Source: Verrucomicrobiaceae bacterium (lineage in GTDB: Bacteria; Verrucomicrobiota; Verrucomicrobiae; Verrucomicrobiales; Akkermansiaceae). Taken from it: 6,864 nt of DNA. Both the position numbers and the translations under genes were made by a program. Shown here piece after piece: positions 1 through 5,738 of the stretch. Each line of letters opens with the position of its first letter. The stretch's first letter is position 1. The notes beneath the pieces were generated by a model. That model made no database searches. It had not been told where the DNA came from and saw only the letters and a program-made list of their open reading frames with translations. Where the stretch lies: positions 1-6,864 of the forward strand of contig CANBTO010000272.1 of the NCBI GenBank assembly GCA_947372405.1, in the 5' to 3' direction.

Positions 1-335
1 GAGATCCTCGGGAAAACGAGTCTGGCGGCCAATGCTCCTAGCAGGATCGTAAGCAGCATCCCCGCGCTCAACAGTCGCGCGGGCAGCTCGCGGATGTCTC
101 GCAGAATCCTGAGATCCGTGCGGCTGGCATCGGTGAAGAGCAGCAGCACCAACCCGATTTCCGCAAGCGTCAGAAATGTCGTCGGGCTCGTGACGGCGGC
201 CGCAGTATCCACCGCGCGTATCACCACCATGCCCGCCAGGGTGAAGACGATGGGTGCCGTGACAACGGTCTTCTCAAGCCTGGCCGAAACAAGACTGTAG
301 GCAAAGAGCAGACCGATGAATACGGCGAGCAGCAT
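1..335 (-). CDS. Cation:proton antiporter (CPA1/NhaP-like), N-terminal part
   Basis: This is the first 111 codons of a leftward gene that continues beyond position 1. It reads as a polytopic inner-membrane protein: hydrophobic stretches at about residues 2-18, 24-41, 54-67 and 88-108. The motif E59-I-G-L-V-L-L-L-F-T-D69, followed by A-S-R-T-D-L and then R-I-L-R, matches the conserved early region of NhaP/CPA1 sodium (or potassium)/proton antiporters, which exchange monovalent cations for protons across the inner membrane. The start is taken at ATG 335-333, which places the first membrane helix at the N-terminus; only a weak purine run (GGAATAG) precedes it. The gene is divergent from the response-regulator/kinase pair, with 171 bp between the starts. 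The family call rests on the N-terminus alone, since the ion-binding aspartates lie outside the window. Ion specificity cannot be stated. Confidence 0.8.
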   Translation of the reverse strand, partial: MLLAVFIGLLFAYSLVSARLEKTVVTAPIVFTLAGMVVIRAVDTAAAVTSPTTFLTLAEIGLVLLLFTDASRTDLRILRDIRELPARLLSAGMLLTILLGALAARLVFPRI

Positions 336-424
336 GATGGGCTATTCCAACAACCAGGCACGGGCGTCCTTGGTTTTAAGCGATACTGCTTATGTTTTGC
401 ACAAATCCGCAGTGCTATCCATCA

Positions 425-434
425 GACCATGGTC
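425..434. repeat. 10-bp perfect palindrome GACCATGGTC
   Basis: GACCATGGTC is its own reverse complement. It lies 10 bp to the left of the second inverted repeat, between the two divergent genes. A transcription-factor site is possible, but a 10-bp palindrome can also arise by chance. Confidence 0.4.
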
Positions 435-444
435 CTATTTTAAG

Positions 445-463
445 CCGTCAACCTGCTTGACGG
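445..463. promoter_or_regulatory. Inverted repeat CCGTCAA-N5-TTGACGG, candidate operator
   Basis: The arms CCGTCAA (445-451) and TTGACGG (457-463) are perfect reverse complements with a 5-bp spacer, the layout expected for a dimeric helix-turn-helix regulator. The right arm contains TTGACG (457-462), a 5/6 match to a -35 box. It lies 17 bp before AAGCAT (480-485), a poor -10 (3/6), about 22 bp upstream of the regulator ATG. A weak -10 with an operator on the -35 would fit an activator- or repressor-controlled promoter. The neighbouring LuxR-type regulator is the obvious candidate ligand, which is inference. Confidence 0.4.
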
Positions 464-506
464 ATCAGCGGCAGGCATGAAGCATGAGGTGTCTACTTAG
501 GGAATC

Positions 507-1178
507 ATGATATCCGAACTCCATCATCCCACCACGGCGCGGGAGCTACCAAAAAGCGGGGAACTGGTCTGCCTGGTGGACAATGACGAGGCGGTGCTGC
601 GCAGTCTCGAGCGCTTGTTCCGCTCCGCGCGCCTGAAGGTGGCGGCTTTCGCCTCCGCCGGGGATTTCCTTGCTCACGGCGAGCATGCCGGGCCCACCTG
701 CCTCGTTCTGGACATGCAGATGCCCGGCATCGACGGACTGGCGCTCCAGGCGGTGCTCGCAAACCGCGGCGAGCAGATCGTTTTCCTCACAGGCCATGCG
801 GACGTGCCTACCTGCGCGAAGGCGATGAAGGCCGGAGCGGTGGACTTCCTCACCAAGCCGGTGGACGAGGAGACGCTTCTATCAGCCGTAGCGTGCGCGC
901 TGGAACGTGCGCGGCAAACCTGCCGCCTGCGTGTCGAACAGGAGTCCGCCCGAACGGTCATCGCGTCTCTCACCCAGCGTGAACTCGAAGTGATGCGCGG
1001 CGTGGTTTCCGGCTTGCTCAACAAACAGATCGCGGCGCAACTCGGCATCGCCGAAAAAACCGTGAAGATCCACCGCGGCCGGGTGATGCGGAAGACCCGC
1101 TGCATGTCGGTGCCGGACCTCGTGAGGCTGGTCCAGCACGCGGAGTCCTCATCCTTCTTTCCTCCCGAACATTCATGA
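507..1178 (+). CDS. Two-component response regulator, FixJ/NarL (LuxR-HTH) type
   Basis: This 223-residue cytoplasmic DNA-binding regulator has a receiver domain at about residues 19-135. D25 and D27 form the acidic pocket, D69 (in L-V-L-D-M-Q-M-P-G) is the phosphate acceptor, T95 is the switch residue, and K117 lies in the conserved K-P pair. A linker of about 20 residues leads to a LuxR-type helix-turn-helix at about 154-210 (L-T-Q-R-E-L-E-V, then N-K-Q-I-A-A-Q-L-G and T-V-K-I-H-R). The arrangement and length are those of FixJ-like regulators, which bind DNA as phosphorylated dimers. The ATG at 507 is preceded by AGGGA at suitable spacing. The stop overlaps the start of the following histidine kinase, so the two are almost certainly translationally coupled cognate partners. 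The signal and target genes cannot be read from the sequence; the divergent antiporter and the operon's own promoter are candidates. Confidence 0.93.
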   Translation: MISELHHPTTARELPKSGELVCLVDNDEAVLRSLERLFRSARLKVAAFASAGDFLAHGEHAGPTCLVLDMQMPGIDGLALQAVLANRGEQIVFLTGHADVPTCAKAMKAGAVDFLTKPVDEETLLSAVACALERARQTCRLRVEQESARTVIASLTQRELEVMRGVVSGLLNKQIAAQLGIAEKTVKIHRGRVMRKTRCMSVPDLVRLVQHAESSSFFPPEHS

Positions 1179-2443
1179 CTGAGAGCGGGCACATCCCTGC
1201 CACCGGACTCCAATGCCATAACCTGCTGGCACAGGTTTCCGCGGGTTTGACCACCCACCAGCCCGGTCAGATGGACCAAGCCATCGAGAACACCCAACGG
1301 ATGGTCTGCGAAATACTGGGTACGGACCGATCCACGCTCTGGCAGTCCACGGAAGAAAGCGAGGCGTTCACTCTCACCCATTTCTGGCAGAAACCCGGAT
1401 ACGTTCCGCTGCGCAGGAATTTCCCGAAACACAGCCAGCTCCCGTGGACGGCGGAAAAGGTCCGCAGAGGGGAATCCTTTCATGTCTCAAACCTCGCAAA
1501 CCTGCCACCGGAAGCGGCGAGGGACGTGGAGGCCCTGCGCGCACAGGGCACCAAATCCTACGCCGTCTTCCCCCTCAGCTCGGACGGCGTGACTTTCGGC
1601 GCGATCACATTCTCCATGGTCAGCAAGGAGCGGGACTGGACGGTGGAGGAGATCTCAAGCCTTGCACATGTCGCCGGGATTTTCGGCCATGTCATCTGCC
1701 GCAAGCGCGCCGAGCAACGCGCCGACCAGCTCCGCATGGAAATCCGGCGCGCGGCGAAAGCTTCGGCGCTCGGTGAAGCCGCCGCCACCCTCGCCCATGA
1801 AATCAACCAGCCACTCACCAGCATCCTGAGCAACGCACAGGCGGCGCGACGCTTCCTCCTTCAAGGCGAAGCGAAGTCCGACGAACTGTTGGCTATCCTC
1901 GACGACATCATCCGCGACGACAAACGCGCGGACGGAGTGATCCGGAACCTGCGCTCCATGATTTCCGACACGCCCGCGCCGCATGAACTTCAGGACATCA
2001 ACGAGCTGCTGAAGGAAACCGGTGCTTTCCTGAGCGCGGAACTGGCACGTGCAAGTGTCGGATTGCAGTTGGAAACCGATCCCACGCAACCCCGGATCAG
2101 AGTCGCACGGACGGAGATCCAGCAACTCCTCACCAACCTCATTCTCAATGCCGTCCACGCCATGGATGAAATCCCGCCCGAGCGGCGGCGGATCGTCATC
2201 CGCACCAGCACCAGCGGCCAGTCCGTCACGGTGCGGGTGATGGATCATGGAGACGGCATTCCGCAGGAGCACATGGACCGGATTTTCGAGCCGTTCCACA
2301 CCACGCGCGCCGTCGGCCTCGGCATGGGACTCGCGATCTGCCGCCGCATCGCACTGGCCCACGGCGGCACGCTTGAGGCGCACAACACCCAATCCGCAGG
2401 CGCCGAGTTCACACTCACCCTGCCGCTCCACGGCGGCCGCTGA
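1175..2443 (+). CDS. Soluble GAF-domain sensor histidine kinase (FixL-like HisKA class)
   Basis: This 422-residue kinase should phosphorylate the regulator encoded just upstream. Domains in order: a GAF-like sensor domain at about residues 15-178; a short charged, probably coiled linker (R-K-R-A-E-Q-R-A-D-Q-L) at 180-195; a HisKA dimerisation domain with the phospho-acceptor H208 in L-A-H-E-I-N-Q-P-L; and a HATPase_c domain. The ATPase domain has the N-box N325 (N-L-I-L-N-A-V-H-A-M), the G1 box D357-H-G-D-G361, the F-box F371-E-P-F-H-T-T and the G2 box G381-L-G-M-G385. All catalytic boxes are intact, and the H-E-I-N sequence fits kinases that also dephosphorylate their partner. No signal peptide or membrane segment is visible, so it senses something in the cytoplasm. 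The GAF ligand is unknown; there is no PAS/heme domain of true FixL. The ATG overlaps the previous stop (ATGA) and has no clear Shine-Dalgarno sequence of its own. Confidence 0.93.
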   Translation: MTESGHIPATGLQCHNLLAQVSAGLTTHQPGQMDQAIENTQRMVCEILGTDRSTLWQSTEESEAFTLTHFWQKPGYVPLRRNFPKHSQLPWTAEKVRRGESFHVSNLANLPPEAARDVEALRAQGTKSYAVFPLSSDGVTFGAITFSMVSKERDWTVEEISSLAHVAGIFGHVICRKRAEQRADQLRMEIRRAAKASALGEAAATLAHEINQPLTSILSNAQAARRFLLQGEAKSDELLAILDDIIRDDKRADGVIRNLRSMISDTPAPHELQDINELLKETGAFLSAELARASVGLQLETDPTQPRIRVARTEIQQLLTNLILNAVHAMDEIPPERRRIVIRTSTSGQSVTVRVMDHGDGIPQEHMDRIFEPFHTTRAVGLGMGLAICRRIALAHGGTLEAHNTQSAGAEFTLTLPLHGGR

Positions 2444-2744
2444 CCCCGCCAACAGGAGTTGAAAGCACGCTACTCCACGAAGAGACGGTGATTCCGGACT
2501 TTACATGCTTCAACTTTTCAGCAGGAAAGGAAGACTGGGGAACAGGAGCTAACAGAGAAAACAGAGAACCAGCGGACCCGAATGACGGTCCACGACAACC
2601 AGCAGTCAAGGAACCAAAACACCTGGCCTCTGTTACCTCCGTTGCCTTCTGTTCAAATCCATCCGGTTAGGTCCAGCCGATTCTTTCCACACCTTGCGTG
2701 GTTCTCATCCGGGAGCGCTTATGGCACAAGGTCGGCTTGCTCTA
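2444..2744. other. Convergent intergenic region with no gene
   Basis: About 300 bp separate the convergent ends of the kinase and the outer-membrane protein gene. No reading frame here resembles a protein. The only structure seen is the REP-like inverted repeat at 2540-2654. No classical GC-hairpin-plus-T-tract terminator was found for either gene. Confidence 0.6.
2540..2654. repeat. REP-like imperfect inverted repeat of AACAGAG-type units
   Basis: The left arm (2540-2566) and the reverse complement of the right arm (2628-2654) are both 27 nt long and agree at 21 positions. Each arm is built from three AAC(A/G)GAG-like subunits with steps of 10 and 9 nt, so the arms are periodic as well as complementary. 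About 61 bp lie between them. Such a convergent intergenic location and arm structure are typical of dispersed palindromic elements in bacterial genomes. The element could also slow convergent transcripts. Copy number elsewhere is unknown from this window. Confidence 0.5.
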
Positions 2745-3539
2745 TCAGAAAAACCAGGTCACCCCGCCCTTGGCGGTCCAGTTGGTTCCGGCATCGTTCA
2801 ATGGCAGCTCCACGGAGGCATACAGGCCGATGTCCTTCTTCGCGCCGAGAGACCAGCCAATGCTCGGCTCCAAGGTGTGGAACAGTTTCGAATCCGCAAT
2901 GATGTTGACGACTCCCTTGTAATCGAGACTGAGGGCCACGCGGTCCGTTAATTTATACGTGGCGGTCATGTGCGCCTCCCACTCGCTCTTGCTGCCGGTG
3001 GTTTCCCCTTCATCAATCGACCAGCCGTATTGCAGCGTCGAGCTGAGCACGAAGTTGTTCCAGAGCGGATAAGCCGCGCCACCGCCGAAGGCCATCTGCG
3101 TCCGCTGGTTGGCGATGGCCCTTACGCCATCCGCGGCGGTGTCGAACTCGGTGTCGAAAAACCATCCGCTGCGCCAGCCTTTCGGATCATCCATGAACAA
3201 GTGCCCGCATCGCAGCTTCAGGTCGCCCAGTCCCGAGTCGCTGTCGCCCCCCTTCGGGTTATAGTTCAGGAACGGCAGCTCGAAGCCCACGGCGTAATCC
3301 TTGACATGGCCGTTGAAACCGAAGCCATAGATAGCGGAGAGGATCAGCTTGTCCCTGTTGCCGCCAGCGCCCGCATCGGTGAACTCGTTTCCCAGGCGCA
3401 AACGGTCGCGGATGATGACCGGGTTGCGGGCAAGCAGGAGATCCTCGTCCGTCACCGTCTCGCCGGATTGGGCGAAAGCGGTGCATGGCGACAGACAGGT
3501 CAGGGCGAGCAGCGGAATCAGACGTGACGGGTTCTTCAT
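2745..3539 (-). CDS. Outer-membrane beta-barrel protein (phenol-degradation MetA/transporter-like family)
   Basis: The protein is 264 residues when started at ATG 3539-3537. The N-terminus M-K-N-P-S-R followed by L-I-P-L-L-A-L-T-C-L is a signal peptide with probable cleavage after A21-F-A23. The mature part has alternating hydrophobic and polar strands rich in aromatic residues and glycine (for example A-I-Y-G-F-G-F-N-G, S-G-W-F-F-D-T-E-F and T-L-Q-Y-G-W-S-I-D). It ends in T-W-F-F, the C-terminal aromatic residue recognised by the BAM machinery. This pattern matches small outer-membrane barrels often annotated as 'transporter' or MetA-pathway proteins; the substrate is unknown. An in-frame GTG at 3581 would add 14 residues (beginning S-G-R-A-V-P) ahead of the signal peptide and is less likely. 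No Shine-Dalgarno sequence precedes ATG 3539. The gene stands alone on its strand, convergent with the kinase, and nothing ties it functionally to the neighbours. Confidence 0.8.
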   Translation of the reverse strand: MKNPSRLIPLLALTCLSPCTAFAQSGETVTDEDLLLARNPVIIRDRLRLGNEFTDAGAGGNRDKLILSAIYGFGFNGHVKDYAVGFELPFLNYNPKGGDSDSGLGDLKLRCGHLFMDDPKGWRSGWFFDTEFDTAADGVRAIANQRTQMAFGGGAAYPLWNNFVLSSTLQYGWSIDEGETTGSKSEWEAHMTATYKLTDRVALSLDYKGVVNIIADSKLFHTLEPSIGWSLGAKKDIGLYASVELPLNDAGTNWTAKGGVTWFF

Positions 3540-3832
3540 GGCGGATGGAGGATGATCGGACGGCACAGCCCGACCGGACACCGCAGTTTCCCCAAAGCCT
3601 GATCCTCAAACAAGCGGAAACAGAAGACTGTAGGACCAAGGTCGGACGACGGGTGAACCACAACCTGTTAGCTTGCATCTGTAACCGATGCGCTTCGAAA
3701 AAGCCTGTCGCTGGCTTTCACCTTCGCAACTTGAGACGGTCACAGATTGAAGGCGTGATTGAGTTGAGCAAGGCCCTCCATCTCCGCTGCGCTTCGATTG
3801 CCGCTACAGCGCCTTTCGACATGAAAACAAAA
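3540..3832. other. Intergenic region upstream of the barrel gene, no supported gene
   Basis: Roughly 290 bp lie between the barrel start and the terminator of the next leftward gene. The barrel promoter must be here, but I could not pick a convincing -35/-10 pair. A small hairpin lies at 3700-3718. One rightward frame stays open across the region, but its product has no recognisable domain and it runs through the barrel gene's start and the terminator hairpin, so it was not called. Confidence 0.5.
3698..3718 (-). terminator. Weak hairpin with T-run, possible second leftward terminator
   Basis: On the minus strand AAAGCC (3718-3713) and GGCTTT (3705-3700) form a 6-bp stem with a 7-nt loop, running into a five-T tract (3702-3698). 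The stem is short and partly A/T, so efficiency is doubtful. It could stop transcripts that pass the stronger terminator to its right before they enter the barrel gene. Confidence 0.35.
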
Positions 3833-3854
3833 CGGCCCCGGGAGTCCGGGGCCG
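3826..3854 (-). terminator. Rho-independent terminator of the fibronectin-III gene
   Basis: The arms CGGCCCCGG (3833-3841) and CCGGGGCCG (3846-3854) are perfect reverse complements, giving a 9-bp all-GC stem with a 4-nt loop. On the minus strand the stem is followed by TTTTGTTTT. It lies about 87 bp past the stop of the leftward fibronectin-III gene and shows that the unit ends here, separate from the barrel gene. On the plus strand no T-run follows, so it works in one direction only. Confidence 0.85.
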
Positions 3855-3940
3855 CTGGGGTGGATGGGATGGGGTTTATGGCACAATGATGGCATCACTG
3901 GCGGAGAGGGCACCTCCTGCGGAACGCCGACACGCCTCCG

Positions 3941-4867
3941 TCAGGCCACGACGACGGTTACGGGGGTGCTGGGGCGGCCTTCGCCGCCGGCGTTGACGCC
4001 GGTGACGGTGATTTCGACGGTGCTGCCTGCGGGGAGGTTGTCGATGGTGTATTGGGTGGCGGGGCTGTTGGTGACTTTCACGGGCGCGGCATCGGTGCCG
4101 ATGACTTTTTTATAGTAATCGAAGGAGTTGGCGCGGCGGGCTCCGGCGAGGACGACGAGGACGTGGCCGCCGCTCAGCGGGGTGGCGTGGACGTTGGAGG
4201 GCACGCCGGGCACGGAGGGATCGGAGGGGCGGTGGAGGCCGAAGTCATACCATTTGGGGTCGTCGTCGGAGAGGAGTTTGTCGAGTTCTTCGATGGTGGC
4301 GCGGTAACGCTCGCTGAATTTGAGTTTTTTCTCGTCGAGGGTGCGGTGGGCATCGGCGCAGGCGGAGACGGCGTTGTCCACGGCGTGGCGTTTGTCGGAG
4401 AAGGCTTCGTAGAGGGTGTCTCCGAGGGCGGCGGTGACGTTGACGTTGGGGTCTGCGTTTTCCATGGAGGGATTGGCGGCGAGGTAGGCGCGGATGGAGC
4501 CGGTGGCGGCGAAACGGGCGTCCTGGGTGCCGGGGATGCCGACTTTGTGGTCGGGCAGGCCGGTGGCGAGCCAGGCGTCGCTCCATTGGTCGCCCAGGGT
4601 GATGGAGAAGAGCTTGATGGCGCGGGCGAGGAAGCCTTTGGCATTGCTCTCGGCGGTGCGGAGCTGGGTGTAGGCGTCGGGTTTGGCACCGTCGGCGGCT
4701 TGGGTGGCGTTGCGGGCGGCAAGCAGGGCGTCAAGATCGGCGCGGGTGGCGGCGAAGGTGTTTTGTTTGACGTTGATGGCGACGGCGTGCTCGGTGAGTC
4801 CGTCGCAGAGATCTTCGCCGGCGGCGATGAGTTCGTCGAGGGCGCGTGGGGTGGGGTTTGAGGCCAT
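3941..4867 (-). CDS. Helical-region / fibronectin type III domain protein, function unknown
   Basis: This 308-residue protein starts at ATG 4867-4865. Residues 1-200 are rich in Ala, Leu, Asp and charged residues and look mainly helical, for example L-D-E-L-I-A-A-G-E-D-L near the start and R-Y-R-A-T-I-E-E-L-D-K-L-L just before the linker. The segment D-D-D-P-K-W206-Y-D-F-G-L leads through a Pro/Ser-rich linker (P-S-D-P-S-V-P-G-V-P) into a C-terminal fibronectin type III domain at about 220-308, with Y-T-I-D-N-L-P-A-G-S and V-T-G-V-N-A-G-G-E-G as the usual late-strand signature. I recall similar 'fibronectin type III domain' proteins in Verrucomicrobiota, but no function. There is no signal peptide, lipobox or membrane segment, which is unusual for an FN3 protein; it is either cytoplasmic or exported in another way. 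The gene appears monocistronic: its own terminator lies downstream and a repeat array lies upstream. There is no Shine-Dalgarno sequence; the leader is nearly free of G and T on the sense strand. The shadow frame on the other strand is Gly/Val-rich and long because of the strong GC bias. Confidence 0.8.
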   Translation of the reverse strand: MASNPTPRALDELIAAGEDLCDGLTEHAVAINVKQNTFAATRADLDALLAARNATQAADGAKPDAYTQLRTAESNAKGFLARAIKLFSITLGDQWSDAWLATGLPDHKVGIPGTQDARFAATGSIRAYLAANPSMENADPNVNVTAALGDTLYEAFSDKRHAVDNAVSACADAHRTLDEKKLKFSERYRATIEELDKLLSDDDPKWYDFGLHRPSDPSVPGVPSNVHATPLSGGHVLVVLAGARRANSFDYYKKVIGTDAAPVKVTNSPATQYTIDNLPAGSTVEITVTGVNAGGEGRPSTPVTVVVA

Positions 4868-4908
4868 GGTGTTGTGTTTTTGGTTGGGGTTTGGTTGCGT
4901 TTTGGTTT
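4868..4908 (-). promoter_or_regulatory. A/C-only leader of the fibronectin-III gene
   Basis: On the sense (minus) strand the 41 nt immediately before the ATG contain only A and C except for one G (opposite C4898). Such a leader cannot fold and has no Shine-Dalgarno sequence, so initiation probably relies on an unstructured, S1-binding type leader. The complementary G/T tract contains GGTTGGGGTTTGG, which could form a two-layer G-quadruplex when single-stranded. A 10-bp palindrome CAGCATGCTG (4909-4918) borders it upstream. Confidence 0.45.
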
Positions 4909-4944
4909 CAGCATGCTGGAAATGAAAGGCTTATGGAGACGGGG

Positions 4945-5238
4945 GAGTCTCACTCACCCCGCAACGACGGGCGTGGAGGGCGGCGTGAGTCTCCCCCACC
5001 CCGAAACGACGGGCGTGGAGGGCTGCGTGAGTCTCACCCACCTCGAAACGACGGGCGTGGAGGGCTGCGCGAGTCTCACCCACCTCAAAACGACGGGCGT
5101 GGAGGGTACCTGGAATCTCACCCACCTCACGACGACGGACGTGGAGGTTACCTGGAATCTCACCCACCTCAAGACGACGGACGTGGAGGGCTGCGTGAGT
5201 CTCACCCACCCCAAAACGACGGATGTGGAGGGCACCGT
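4945..5238. repeat. Tandem array of seven 42-bp units
   Basis: Seven contiguous units of exactly 42 bp start at 4945, 4987, 5029, 5071, 5113, 5155 and 5197. The most constant cores are TCTCACCCACC near the unit start and CGACGG(G/A)CGTGGAGG in the middle. Units differ at about 16 positions. There are no unique spacers, so this is not CRISPR. Because 42 is a multiple of three, four of six frames are stop-free (14-residue periods such as S-L-T-H-L-E-T-T-G-V-E-G-C-V or E-S-H-P-P-R-N-D-G-R-G-G-L-R). No frame has a convincing start, ribosome site or unique protein sequence attached. The array ends 78 bp upstream of the fibronectin-III start codon. It is a minisatellite whose role, if any, could be regulatory or structural. 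Confidence 0.93.
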
Positions 5239-5738
5239 GAGACGCGGACGGGAGTGATGGATCTACCATCATGATTGGGAAAGTTATGATCAAACCTTCG
5301 GCTAGATGGCAATGGAAAAGTGACGCTTTTTTAGATGGAAAATGATATACTTTGGTATCATCCATCCGCGGTTGATGTGCTTTGCCGGGCGAGGTTCCCG
5401 CAGAGGTCTTCGATGATGGGATTCCGGTAATGCGGAATGTTCCTGCCCGCGGAAATGGTTGCAGACGCCATCGGAAATTTCCCCGGTCGTGGACAGTGGA
5501 CTCACAGTCCCATGATCGGCGACAGCGCCAAGCTAACAGCACGATGCGGCGTTTGCTCCCGCTGCCCCCGGCCGCGATGCCCGCGTAAGACCACCACTGG
5601 ACTCATCTCTGCGAAAATCCTGTCGTAATCCGCACGAATCCCGCCCGCCCGAGAAATTGTCTTTCCAGCGGCTGTCTGACTTTCCAAATTGAGCCGTCGG
5701 AAAAAAGTACCATCAACCTGTCTATCAAAACCAAATCC
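5239..5738. other. 500-bp region without a credible gene
   Basis: No reading frame between the array and the lipoprotein gene gives a recognisable protein. The part at 5275-5360 is markedly A/T-richer than the rest and holds the repeat/hairpin cluster at 5313-5366. The remainder contains only small palindromes such as GGAAATTTCC (5473-5482) and GGACT-CAC-AGTCC (5498-5510). The lipoprotein promoter must be in the right half; no strong consensus was found there. Confidence 0.5.
5313..5366 (+). promoter_or_regulatory. Extended -10-like box inside a nested repeat cluster
   Basis: TATACT at 5346-5351 (5/6 to TATAAT) is preceded by TG at 5343-5344, giving an extended -10 motif; no good -35 lies upstream. 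The box sits inside an inverted repeat, ATGATA (5342-5347) with TATCAT (5356-5361), flanked by GATGG (5334-5338) and CCATC (5362-5366). TAGATGG occurs twice, at 5313-5319 and 5332-5338. A regulated promoter for the lipoprotein/sulfatase unit or for a small RNA is possible, but the nearest gene starts almost 390 bp downstream. Confidence 0.35.

Larger units (their letters stand above)
336..506. promoter_or_regulatory. Divergent intergenic region, antiporter / response regulator
   Basis: This 171-bp region must carry the promoters for the leftward antiporter and the rightward response regulator. It contains two palindromes (425-434 and 445-463). An AGGGA sequence lies five bases before the ATG at 507 and serves as ribosome binding site for the regulator. 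I see no good sigma-70 consensus for the antiporter direction. Confidence 0.55.

Noticed and set aside
94..300. Rightward 68-residue frame at the left edge
   Set aside because: Shadow of the antiporter gene on the other strand, which has clear membrane helices and the L-F-T-D-A-S-R motif.
674..1483. Leftward 269-residue frame opposite the regulator and kinase
   Set aside because: It is the antisense shadow of two well-supported genes and shows no domain.
1655..2452. Leftward 265-residue frame opposite the kinase
   Set aside because: Antisense shadow of the HisKA/HATPase region, kept open by high GC at third codon positions.
3540..3581. GTG start at 3581 for the barrel protein
   Set aside because: It would put 14 polar residues before a clean signal peptide that begins at ATG 3539.
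3485..3889. Rightward 134-residue frame between the barrel and fibronectin-III genes
   Set aside because: It overlaps the barrel signal-peptide region, passes through an intrinsic terminator hairpin, and has no domain or ribosome site.
4052..4861. Rightward Gly/Val-rich 269-residue frame
   Set aside because: Low-complexity shadow of the fibronectin-III gene; composition results from reading its codons in reverse.
4945..5238. CRISPR array
   Set aside because: The units are contiguous and similar over their whole 42-bp length; there are no unique spacers and no cas genes in the window.
4846..5274. Rightward repeat protein of 142 residues across the array (period E-S-H-P-P-R-N-D-G-R-G-G-L-R)
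   Set aside because: It starts at a GTG inside the opposite-strand gene, has no ribosome site, and is one of four open frames caused by a period divisible by three. Some variable sites are silent in this frame (unit positions 3, 15, 27, 36), but many are not.
5473..5510. Small palindromes GGAAATTTCC and GGACT-CAC-AGTCC as operators
   Set aside because: They are short, not placed next to a promoter-like sequence, and expected by chance at this length.
4931..5542. Leftward 203-residue frame running through the array
   Set aside because: The non-repeat part has no recognisable domain, and the repeat part is open by periodicity only. It would also end just upstream of the fibronectin-III start, across its likely promoter.
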